In this document: positions 1 through 7,080 of the stretch, in pieces
How positions within the stretch are numbered: the first letter of the stretch is position 1
How the letters are laid out: the number at the start of each line of letters is the position of its first letter
DNA from: Marinobacterium halophilum
GTDB taxonomy: Bacteria; Pseudomonadota; Gammaproteobacteria; Pseudomonadales; Balneatricaceae
NCBI RefSeq assembly: GCF_003014615.1
Contig: NZ_PYGI01000024.1
Coordinates: 1 to 59,549, forward strand
Direction of reading: 5' to 3'
DNA: 59,549 nt
Translations under genes and position numbers: made by a program
The notes under the pieces: model-generated
What the model was told of the DNA's origin: nothing
The model's input: the letters and a program-made list of their open reading frames with translations, nothing else
Databases searched by the model: none

Positions 1-93
1 CGGATGCTGGAACGTTATTCTACTGGAATAACAGCTGAGCTATGTTTGTTAGAAGCTATTGAGCGATATCCACAACAACTAACTCAGACATAG
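1..93 (+). CDS. C-terminal end of an unidentified protein (partial)
   Basis: An open frame enters from the left edge and runs 30 codons to a TAG at 91-93, ending in QQLTQT. It contains no recognisable motif. It stops just before the terminator hairpin of the porin gene on the other strand, so the two genes converge. It may be the tail of a real gene or a chance frame. Confidence 0.25.
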   Translation, partial: RMLERYSTGITAELCLLEAIERYPQQLTQT

Positions 94-97
94 CCAT

Positions 98-137
98 AAA
101 AAAACCGCACAACCGGTGAAGGGGTCCAGTTGTGCGG
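98..137 (-). terminator. Rho-independent terminator of the porin gene
   Basis: CCGCACAAC (105-113) pairs perfectly with GTTGTGCGG (129-137). On the minus strand the hairpin is followed by seven T (complement of the A run 98-104). It lies 38 bases beyond the porin stop codon. Confidence 0.85.
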
Positions 138-174
138 CGATGTTGCAATAGCGGCAGAGATTAAAACCGCGTGT

Positions 175-1323
175 TTACCAGGTCAGTACGGCACCCAGTG
201 CAACGGTGTCATTTTCTTCTGCTTCGACACTGGCCAGCGTCACTTCAGTCTTGTCATATTCAGCAACCAGCTTCAGGTTGCTGTTAACAGTGTAGAACCA
301 GGCGACAGCGGTATTTTCATAGTTGAAGTCAGCGCCATTCTGGCCTTCGTTCTCACCATAGGACAGTGCAACGCGGTTCGGACCAAAGGTATAAGAACCC
401 TGTAACAGGTAACCTTCCAATTCAACGCTTTCATCGACCACCAGGTTATCGATGGAGGCGATGCTGCCGATACCTTCACTCTGGAAACCAGAGGCGGTCA
501 ATGACAGATCACCGAACTTCACATTGGCACCGTAAGATACACCTGTTGAGTCGATGCTGTTGACGTCAGTACCATCAGGATCGTCGGAACTCTGATACAA
601 GCCACCCAACCAGCCTTTGACGGCAACGTTGTCGAAATTGGTTGCGTAGGTCAGCTCACCTTCGAAACGCGGTGTTTCTTCTGAAGAATCCGTATCGGAC
701 TTGCTCGGATCAAAAATACCAACCGCCAGCTGGAAACCGTTCTTAGTCGGGCTGCGGTAGGTGATCTGTGCTTTCGGGAACGGGTAGGTGTAGCCAGAGC
801 CGATGTTACCGAAGGACACATTACCGCCGTCGATCAGGCCAAGGGTATCAGACGTCTGACCATAGCCAAGCAACAATTCGTCAGACATGATATTGGTACG
901 ATTGAACAGACCAAAGTCCTTACCGATCAACACCTGGCCCCAATCGGCATCAACAGTGCCATAGAACTGACGAACATCGATACCTGTGTCTGTACCCAGA
1001 GACTCACCGCGTCCCTGGTTGTTGGCACGGACCACGTCGGAGTCGTTGATGCTAACCCAGAACGATGAACGTGCACCCAATTTGAGGTCGCCGGTCTGCT
1101 TGCCGAAGTTGAAACCGATCCAGTTGGGCAGAAAACCCATTTTAACGCGGGACTGGGTGCGGCCATCATTATCGCTCTGCACATAGAAAGCGTTGATCAT
1201 GCCATCTGTGCTGAAGGTCGTGTCATCCTTGTCATACAAGGTGATGCCGGCCTGCGCCTGCGCAGCCATGCCCAGCGCGATCATCGCGGGCAGCAGTTTG
1301 ATAGTCAGTTTTTTATTATTCAT
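175..1323 (-). CDS. Outer-membrane porin, Gram-negative general porin type
   Basis: A 382-residue protein with a signal peptide (basic MNNKK start, hydrophobic stretch, cleavage after AQAQA near residue 25). The mature chain alternates polar and hydrophobic residues as a beta-barrel does, and it ends LGAVLTW, with the terminal aromatic residue recognised by the Bam machinery. It probably forms a diffusion pore in the outer membrane. The ATG at 1323 is preferred over the in-frame TTG at 1335 because GGGGGAA lies just upstream of it. It follows the PQQ dehydrogenase but is separated from it by a terminator, so it should have its own promoter. The substrate cannot be read from the sequence; entry of alcohols or metal-ligand complexes is a guess from the neighbourhood. 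Confidence 0.85.
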   Translation of the reverse strand: MNNKKLTIKLLPAMIALGMAAQAQAGITLYDKDDTTFSTDGMINAFYVQSDNDGRTQSRVKMGFLPNWIGFNFGKQTGDLKLGARSSFWVSINDSDVVRANNQGRGESLGTDTGIDVRQFYGTVDADWGQVLIGKDFGLFNRTNIMSDELLLGYGQTSDTLGLIDGGNVSFGNIGSGYTYPFPKAQITYRSPTKNGFQLAVGIFDPSKSDTDSSEETPRFEGELTYATNFDNVAVKGWLGGLYQSSDDPDGTDVNSIDSTGVSYGANVKFGDLSLTASGFQSEGIGSIASIDNLVVDESVELEGYLLQGSYTFGPNRVALSYGENEGQNGADFNYENTAVAWFYTVNSNLKLVAEYDKTEVTLASVEAEENDTVALGAVLTW

Positions 1324-1578
1324 GGTTTCCCCCAAGTGAAACGTCAGTCGTCAGAGCGTGATTATGATGACCTGATGATCACCTGAGATTGCTGTTGGAC
1401 ACAGGCAACCGAAGGGGGAAAAATATGCTGTTTTCGCATCATGCACCGAGGCATTACGACCGTATACCTGCACAAGTCGTACGCCCCTGATCAAAGGTAT
1501 CAGACGCAGATGCAACATTAGTAAATATTAATAACTCATTGTTTATATTGAGTTAAGGTTTTAAAAAAAGTTCAACGC
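1324..1578 (-). promoter_or_regulatory. Porin upstream region with an inverted repeat
   Basis: This gene-free stretch separates the porin from the PQQ dehydrogenase terminator and must hold the porin promoter. It contains a spaced inverted repeat, TACGAC near 1455-1460 and GTCGTA at 1476-1481. GTCGTAC also occurs in the gap upstream of the lanthanide-type dehydrogenase (near 3539). I could not assign -35/-10 boxes with confidence. Confidence 0.35.
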
Positions 1579-1611
1579 AAAAAGCCCCACCGGAATCCCG
1601 GCAGGGCTTTT
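1579..1611 (-). terminator. Terminator of the PQQ dehydrogenase gene
   Basis: GCCC-CA-CCGG and CCGG-CA-GGGC (1584-1607) form a hairpin. A run of five A (1579-1583) reads as T on the minus strand immediately after the stem, 26 bases beyond the dehydrogenase stop. The T run on the other side would let it work weakly in both directions. Confidence 0.8.
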
Positions 1612-1636
1612 ACACGCATTATTAATCAGTGGTTGA

Positions 1637-3409
1637 TCAGTTGCCTTTAGGCAGCTTGAAGGTCCACACCGAACCACCCTGGTTCAGGTGCTTGACGCGC
1701 TTGGCCACTTCACCACCCCACAGCGGTACCGCACCACCCCAGCCGGACACAACGGAGACGTACTGCTCGCCATCCATGTCCCAGGTGATCGGCGAACCGA
1801 CAATACCGGAGCCAGTGTTGAACTTGTACAGCATCTCGCCGGACTTGGCGTCAAATGCCATCAGATAGCCTTCAGGGTTACCGGTGAATACCAGGTTACC
1901 CTTGGTCGCCAGTACCCCGCCCCACAGCGGCGCGTAGTTCTCGTAGCGCCAGACTTCCTTGCCATTTTTCGGGTCGATCGCACGCAGCACACCGATATAC
2001 TCATCGTTCATCGGGCGAATGGTGAAACCGGCACCCAGGTAGGCCGCACCTTTCTTGTAGGAAACCGGTTCGTTCCAGATATCCATGGCCCACTCGTTGG
2101 ACGGAACATAGAACAGTTCAGTATCCTGACTGTACGCCATTGGCATCCAGTTCTTGCCACCCAGGAAAGAAGGAGCGGACATCACCGACTCACCTTTCTT
2201 GCCATCTTTGGCATCAGCCGGGTTACCCGGACGTCCACCTTCTTTAAAGATCGGACGACCCTTGTCATCCAGGCCTTCGGCCCAGGTGATCTTGTCAACG
2301 AATGGGAAGCCGCGGATGAAATCACCGTTCTCACGGTTCAGTACGTAGAAGAAACCGTTACGGTCGGCGGTAGCCGCCGCTTTAACGGTTTTGCCACCAT
2401 CCGTGTAGTCAAAGGAGATCAGCTCGTTTACGCCGTCAAAGTCCCAGCCATCGTGCGGCGTGGTCTGGAAGTGCCAGACGATCTTGCCGTTATCCGGGTC
2501 GATCGCCAAACGTGAAGAGGAGAACAGGTTGTCGCCCGGACGCAGGTGCGAGTTCCAGGGAGCCGGGTTACCGGTACCGAAGAACATCAGGTCGGTTTCA
2601 GGATCGTAGGTACCGCCAAGCCAGGTTGCAGCACCACCGGTCTTCCACAGATCGCCAGGCCAGGTCTGTCCCGGCTTGCCACCGGAGATACCGTTTTCAA
2701 CCTTTTTGCCATCCTTCCAGACGTAGCCCATGTGACCTTCAACGGTCGGACGTGTCCAAACAATATCACCGGTCACGGCATCATAGGCTTCAACCTTACC
2801 GACAACACCGAATTCGCCACCGGATACGCCCGTGATGATCTTGCCTTTCACGATCAGCGGTGCAGAGGTCAGCGAGTAGCCTTCCTTGTAGTCGGCAACG
2901 GTCTTCTTCCAGACAACCTTGCCGGTATCCTTGTTCAAGGCAACCAGCTTGGCGTCCAGCGTACCGAAGACAACCAGATCACCGTAGAGTGCAACACCAC
3001 GGTTAATCACGTCACAGCACGGCATAATGCCATCCGGCAGACGTGCATTGTATTCCCACAGTTCATCGCCGGTTTTAACATTAATGGCGTATACGCGAGA
3101 GTAAGAACCGGTGACATACATCACACCGTCTTTCACCATCGGCTGTGATTCCTGACCACGCTGCTTCTCGCCACCGAAGGAGAACGACCACACCGGACGC
3201 AGTTCCTTGACGGTATCGGTATTGAGCATTTCCAACGGACTGTATCGCTGTCCACGCGGACCCAGACCATAGGAGACGACATCGTCGGTGGTCATTTGGT
3301 CAGCCAGTATATCCTTGTCGGTAATGCCAGCCTGTGCCACTGTGGCAAAAGACATGGCAGCTACGAGCGCGGATACGGCAAAGCCAGTGCTGCGGCCTAG
3401 TTTCTTCAT
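1637..3409 (-). CDS. pedH: PQQ-dependent alcohol dehydrogenase, lanthanide type (PedH/ExaF-like)
   Basis: This 590-residue periplasmic quinoprotein oxidises primary alcohols and passes electrons to a c-type cytochrome. The signal peptide cleaves after VAQA (residue 27). The adjacent Cys131-Cys132 is the vicinal disulfide lying over PQQ. Metal ligands are Glu199 (GGEF), Asn281 (GTGNPAPWN) and catalytic Asp323 in HDGWDFDG. Asp325, two residues later, is the extra carboxylate that marks XoxF, ExaF and PedH enzymes using lanthanides. The repeated W-motif blades (for example [10 protein letters not shown]) fit the eight-bladed propeller, and there is no C-terminal haem domain. The ATG follows AAGGGGAC, a good ribosome site. 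It has its own promoter region with an inverted repeat, downstream of the cytochrome and accessory operon. The lanthanide assignment rests on the Asp+2 rule and the locus order, not on assay. Confidence 0.9.
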   Translation of the reverse strand: MKKLGRSTGFAVSALVAAMSFATVAQAGITDKDILADQMTTDDVVSYGLGPRGQRYSPLEMLNTDTVKELRPVWSFSFGGEKQRGQESQPMVKDGVMYVTGSYSRVYAINVKTGDELWEYNARLPDGIMPCCDVINRGVALYGDLVVFGTLDAKLVALNKDTGKVVWKKTVADYKEGYSLTSAPLIVKGKIITGVSGGEFGVVGKVEAYDAVTGDIVWTRPTVEGHMGYVWKDGKKVENGISGGKPGQTWPGDLWKTGGAATWLGGTYDPETDLMFFGTGNPAPWNSHLRPGDNLFSSSRLAIDPDNGKIVWHFQTTPHDGWDFDGVNELISFDYTDGGKTVKAAATADRNGFFYVLNRENGDFIRGFPFVDKITWAEGLDDKGRPIFKEGGRPGNPADAKDGKKGESVMSAPSFLGGKNWMPMAYSQDTELFYVPSNEWAMDIWNEPVSYKKGAAYLGAGFTIRPMNDEYIGVLRAIDPKNGKEVWRYENYAPLWGGVLATKGNLVFTGNPEGYLMAFDAKSGEMLYKFNTGSGIVGSPITWDMDGEQYVSVVSGWGGAVPLWGGEVAKRVKHLNQGGSVWTFKLPKGN

Positions 3410-3450
3410 CGCTGTCCCCTTTTAGGATTTTTTTGTTTTCCAGGAGCATT

Positions 3451-3465
3451 CGGGAAAAATTCCCG
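3451..3465. promoter_or_regulatory. Inverted repeat CGGGAA-N3-TTCCCG upstream of the lanthanide-type dehydrogenase
   Basis: A perfect six-base palindrome with a three-base spacer (AAA), 42 bases before the start codon. The same arms and spacing recur at 6906-6920 in front of the second PQQ dehydrogenase. The symmetry and placement suggest a regulator binding site; the NarL-type regulator encoded at 19774-20415 is an obvious candidate, but this is inference. Confidence 0.6.
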
Positions 3466-3585
3466 ATCCGTTAGGGCATTCTTGAATCTGAGCACCTTTC
3501 TCACAATTGCACCGGCGAAGCAGTTTTATCCTCACTTGGTCGTACTACTCGCCGCAAAGCCCCGTGGAATGGCATTTTGATATCA

Positions 3586-4509
3586 TCAATTATCGAAGAC
3601 AGCTTCTTCATATTGCGGGTATAAATGGGAGACCGTGCGCTCAAACTCGACCTGTCGCAGCGCAATCCCGTCAAAACGGCTCGGAATCGATTGTGTCATC
3701 ACTTCCGTCATGCTCAATCCCTGCTCCGCCGACGCGGCCAGCACCTGGTCCAGCCAGCCCAGATAATCATGCATCTGTTCCAGTGCGCGCTGGTCAGTCA
3801 CCTTGGGACCATGGCCCGGCAACATCACCTTGAACGGAATTGCCTGCAGCTGTTCAATCTCTTGCTGCCATTGCTTCAGGCCCGGCGTATGCGGCGTTGT
3901 CAGCGCACGCTGATAAAACACCATATCGAATGGAAACAGCACGCCGGTGCTGTGGTCAAACAACACCAGATCAGCCCCGCTGTGTCCGCTAAGCTCCATC
4001 CACTCAAGCCGGTGGCCACCCACATCCATCATGCCCGGTTCGATCACCTGATCCGGCACGACCACCTCAGTCCCCCGCATCCAGTCTCCCACCAGGCGAT
4101 ACATGTTTTCGGCAAAGCTGTCGCCATGCTGGCGGATCTGGGCTTGTGTCTGGCCCAGGGCCGCTATGGGCCAATCGGCAAAAGCCTGATTGCCGAGAAA
4201 GTGGTCAGGATGCTGATGCGTATTGATCACCAGCCGAATGGGCTGATCGGTTCGGGTGCGGATCAATGCCAGCAGGGCTTCGCCGTAACGGCGCGACACT
4301 CCGGTATCGAGTACGATCACGCCTTCAGTGGTGACAATAAAGGCCGTATTAACAATATGACCGCCGTTCTCGACACTGAAGTCTTCCGTTTTGCCCTCGA
4401 CAAACCAGGTGTTATCGGCAACTTGTTCGGCCCGCAGATCATATTCCAGCCGGGCAGCCAAGGTCGGCGCACTTATGACCAGCAGCATCAATATCATCAG
4501 ATGTTTCAT
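3586..4509 (-). CDS. Quinoprotein relay system zinc metallohydrolase (metallo-beta-lactamase fold)
   Basis: A 307-residue protein with a signal peptide ending PTLAA (about residue 19), so periplasmic. It has the metallo-beta-lactamase zinc motif THQHPDH at 97-103 (HxHxDH), a second-metal His in LSGHSGADL (about 175) and LPGHGP (about 233). It belongs to the family repeatedly found beside PQQ alcohol dehydrogenases and SoxYZ-like carriers; its reaction is not established. It starts 9 bases after the SoxYZ-like gene, so the two are cotranscribed. The pairing with a carrier that has one conserved Cys suggests it may hydrolyse a thioester or persulfide on that carrier, as SoxB-like systems do. 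Confidence 0.85.
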   Translation of the reverse strand: MKHLMILMLLVISAPTLAARLEYDLRAEQVADNTWFVEGKTEDFSVENGGHIVNTAFIVTTEGVIVLDTGVSRRYGEALLALIRTRTDQPIRLVINTHQHPDHFLGNQAFADWPIAALGQTQAQIRQHGDSFAENMYRLVGDWMRGTEVVVPDQVIEPGMMDVGGHRLEWMELSGHSGADLVLFDHSTGVLFPFDMVFYQRALTTPHTPGLKQWQQEIEQLQAIPFKVMLPGHGPKVTDQRALEQMHDYLGWLDQVLAASAEQGLSMTEVMTQSIPSRFDGIALRQVEFERTVSHLYPQYEEAVFDN

Positions 4510-4518
4510 GACACCTCC

Positions 4519-5286
4519 TTACAATGTCTGCTCGAATTCATTGCCACCGTTATCACGCATCCACAGAGTGTATCCACTGCGCGTATCATCAAGATCAAAG
4601 GTGATAACCGGATTCTCTGACACTGGCGGTGACAGTTCCATGCGCACCACGGTTGTGCCTTCCGGCCCCTTCAGCTCCACCTGCTGCAGATAGAATTCGG
4701 GGATGGCATCGACCAGTCCTGTATCCATCGGATGAATCACACGGAACTTGTAGCGCGCACCCTCACTGTCATCAGCCGCAAAGCGACGCGCCTTTACTTC
4801 GCCCAAATGGCTCTGCCAGTAGGGATCGGCATTGCCCATGCTTGGTGTGGTACACCCTCCCCCGGCCGCATCCAGCTGGGCATAGCCAATATGCCATTCA
4901 CCGGTTTTGGTCAGTACAGCGGCACGAATCGCCGTACTCTGCTGCACCTTGATGCGCAAAGACACCTTGGGACTGGCAAGCTCACTGGGGAAATAATTGA
5001 AAATATGCTGAATGGGGTTGAGATCGGCCCACACGACTATGCGTTCGATATTGCCACTCAGGGCACGGGCATCCACGGTGATGGGCACTTGGGTGGGGTC
5101 TTCGGCAAATGCGGGCACGTCTACCCGCACATCCGGATTGAAGCGATAATCGACATCGCCAAGGAAGATGTTGCGCGTGTAGTCCCACAACACCGAGTTC
5201 AACGGGTCCGGCGGCTGAGCCGCCAGCGCCACGTTCATGCACAACAGGGCCGCACACCCTGTCAGCCATTGATATATTCGCATCAT
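4519..5286 (-). CDS. Quinoprotein dehydrogenase-associated SoxYZ-like carrier
   Basis: A 255-residue secreted protein with its signal peptide ending near residue 23 (ALAA). The first half resembles SoxY and the second half SoxZ, fused in one chain. The Cys of GGGCTTP at residue 145 matches the SoxY carrier cysteine, though it is internal to the fusion rather than at the C terminus. In sulfur oxidation such a cysteine carries covalent intermediates. Here the gene sits between a MoxJ-like binding protein and a zinc hydrolase in a PQQ alcohol dehydrogenase locus, so it probably carries an intermediate of that system. The cargo is unknown. Confidence 0.85.
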   Translation of the reverse strand: MMRIYQWLTGCAALLCMNVALAAQPPDPLNSVLWDYTRNIFLGDVDYRFNPDVRVDVPAFAEDPTQVPITVDARALSGNIERIVVWADLNPIQHIFNYFPSELASPKVSLRIKVQQSTAIRAAVLTKTGEWHIGYAQLDAAGGGCTTPSMGNADPYWQSHLGEVKARRFAADDSEGARYKFRVIHPMDTGLVDAIPEFYLQQVELKGPEGTTVVRMELSPPVSENPVITFDLDDTRSGYTLWMRDNGGNEFEQTL

Positions 5287-5327
5287 GTATACCTACCTCC
5301 TGTTGTTTTTATTGTGCAGGCAGCCGG

Positions 5328-6263
5328 TCAGTTCGTTGTCGCAGCCTCCTCGGCAACCTGGTAGAACGCGGGCTTGGTGTAACGTACGCCATGACCGGCA
5401 AACAGTGCTCCCATCTCACCGGAACGGATCAGACGATCCAGCACTTCCTCAACGGCATAGCCCAGCTGACGATCCGTCTGACGAATCGCAATACCAATAT
5501 CCCAGGTTTGCTTGCCCATGGTAGGAAAGCTGTTTTCGGCCAGTCGATATTGGGGATCATTGGCTTGCTGCAACAACCAGTCGATCTCGCTCTGCATCGC
5601 CATCACCGCTGCGACCTCACCCGCTTGCATGGCCGAGAAGGCAAGCCGCGGGGAAGCATAGTGATGGGTCATGTTGCGCATCCGTCCACCCAATGCCGAG
5701 GTGAAGTAGAAAGCCGGTACGCTGTCGACCTCAACGCCGATTGGATCGTACTGGAACACCGCCACGGTACGCACAGCCTTCAAACGCTTGCTGTCGTAGG
5801 CTACCTGCCAACGCTCCTGCTGATAAGGCGCCTTCATGACCACATGCTCATTGATCAGATACCCCAGCGAGTCCTGCTTGTAGGCATATGCCTTATCGTA
5901 AGGCACACGCAGCATGACATCGGCAAGTTGCTTCATCGCCAGCGGATTGTCTTCATCCTTGTCAAGGTAATGGCCTTTCCACACATTGTTGCGCAGATCA
6001 TCTTCCAAACCCTCGTCCGGTATAATCCAGTGTAACTGCAGCTCAAGACCGAGTCCTTCGGCCATTTCACGTGCAATCGCAACATCTATGCCGGTAGGCT
6101 CCCCATCCTGGATGAAGGAGTATGGCGGAAAATCCTTGTAGACCCCGATACGGATATAACCCGAGTCGATAACGTCATCATATAGACGCGCAAAAGCCTG
6201 CTCGCACGCGAGCAGGCCTGTCAGCAAGGGTATAAGCAGGGTAAGCAGCTTATTCCTCAACAT
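5328..6263 (-). CDS. Quinoprotein-associated periplasmic binding protein (MoxJ/XoxJ-like)
   Basis: A 311-residue protein with a signal sequence (LLTLLIPLLTGLLACEQAFA, about 26 residues) followed by a bacterial solute-binding fold (YIRIGVYKDFPPYSF, then GIDVAIAREMAEGLG). This family accompanies PQQ methanol and ethanol dehydrogenases and is called XoxJ or MoxJ. It is thought to help activate or assemble the dehydrogenase or its cytochrome rather than import a solute, and no permease is adjacent. It overlaps the cytochrome gene by 14 bases, showing translational coupling. The Cys at residue 20 (LLACEQ) might form a lipobox, but AFA-R also gives a good signal peptidase I site. Confidence 0.85.
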   Translation of the reverse strand: MLRNKLLTLLIPLLTGLLACEQAFARLYDDVIDSGYIRIGVYKDFPPYSFIQDGEPTGIDVAIAREMAEGLGLELQLHWIIPDEGLEDDLRNNVWKGHYLDKDEDNPLAMKQLADVMLRVPYDKAYAYKQDSLGYLINEHVVMKAPYQQERWQVAYDSKRLKAVRTVAVFQYDPIGVEVDSVPAFYFTSALGGRMRNMTHHYASPRLAFSAMQAGEVAAVMAMQSEIDWLLQQANDPQYRLAENSFPTMGKQTWDIGIAIRQTDRQLGYAVEEVLDRLIRSGEMGALFAGHGVRYTKPAFYQVAEEAATTN

Positions 6264-6690
6264 ATTTGGTCTCCAGCCAGCTACGGATCGCCCACAATGC
6301 TTCCTGGCTCAAAGTATCCGCCATTTTCGGCATGTAAACAGCACCATCACGCACGGCACCATTGATTACGCGATACTTGTACCACTCGTCACCGTCATAA
6401 TCGGCAGTCAGATAACGCAGGTCAGGTGCGATACCACCGGAAATACCATCCAGGCCGTGACAACGGGCACAGTTCTGGTTATAAGCAGAGGCACCGATTT
6501 CGACTGCACGATCAAAATCGTCCGCATCACGGTACGGATTGGTATCCGCCCATTCCTCACCCAGCGGGGTCAACCCTTCGGTATCCACGGCCTGCGGCAC
6601 TACATCACCGTGAGCCATAACCGTACCGGACACTGCAGTGGCCATGACAGCAGCGGCCAACAGGCCGGTGATTGAATTCAGCTTGGACAT
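6250..6690 (-). CDS. pedF: Cytochrome c-550, electron acceptor of the PQQ dehydrogenases (PedF/ExaB-like)
   Basis: A 146-residue periplasmic mono-haem cytochrome. The signal peptide ends near GTVMA. The haem site CARCH is at residues 74-78, and the likely methionine ligand is in VYMPKM about 45 residues further. It should accept electrons from the quinoprotein dehydrogenases and pass them to the terminal oxidase. The ATG at 6690 is chosen over that at 6696 because GGTGA lies six bases upstream of it. It is the first gene of a minus-strand operon with the binding protein, SoxYZ-like carrier and metallohydrolase. Confidence 0.9.
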   Translation of the reverse strand: MSKLNSITGLLAAAVMATAVSGTVMAHGDVVPQAVDTEGLTPLGEEWADTNPYRDADDFDRAVEIGASAYNQNCARCHGLDGISGGIAPDLRYLTADYDGDEWYKYRVINGAVRDGAVYMPKMADTLSQEALWAIRSWLETKYVEE

Positions 6691-7080
6691 GTGCATTCAC
6701 CATTATTGTTATCGGGTAATCGGAACGTCGGGCGAAACTGCCCAACCTTGATGACGACCATGATGAACCAGCACGTCGCCGGTCAGAATTACACCTTGGC
6801 AGGCAAAATATGCTCCCTTGGTAGTAAATTATGCGCATTAACACGACCAAGGTTTGACAAAGCACGCCCAAAGTCGTAAAACTTACGCATAACCCTTTGA
6901 TTAATCGGGAATTATTCCCGAGCCCTCAAGATATCCACCCATTTTCGATAAGCCACCTGCCTGCTGTTACCGGGCATCCTGCCGTGGCCGATCAGCCCGC
7001 CCGATCCGCACAATGCCCCAGTACCGTTCGGCACCGGTCAACGACCCAGCGCCGATCTCACTCACCAACAGGGTATTGCA
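6691..7080. promoter_or_regulatory. Divergent promoter region between pedF-like and pedE-like genes
   Basis: These 390 bases without a gene separate two divergent transcription units of alcohol oxidation. It holds the inverted repeat at 6906-6920 and an AAGTCGTA motif at 6871-6878 that also occurs upstream of the porin (1474-1481). A likely ribosome site (AGGG) precedes the rightward ATG. No clear -35/-10 pair stands out, which would fit activator-dependent promoters. Confidence 0.5.
6906..6920. promoter_or_regulatory. Inverted repeat CGGGAA-N3-TTCCCG upstream of the calcium-type dehydrogenase
   Basis: Perfect hexamer arms with spacer TTA, identical in arms and spacing to the repeat at 3451-3465. 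It lies 160 bases before the rightward dehydrogenase start and 216 bases before the leftward cytochrome start, so it could serve both directions. Confidence 0.6.
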
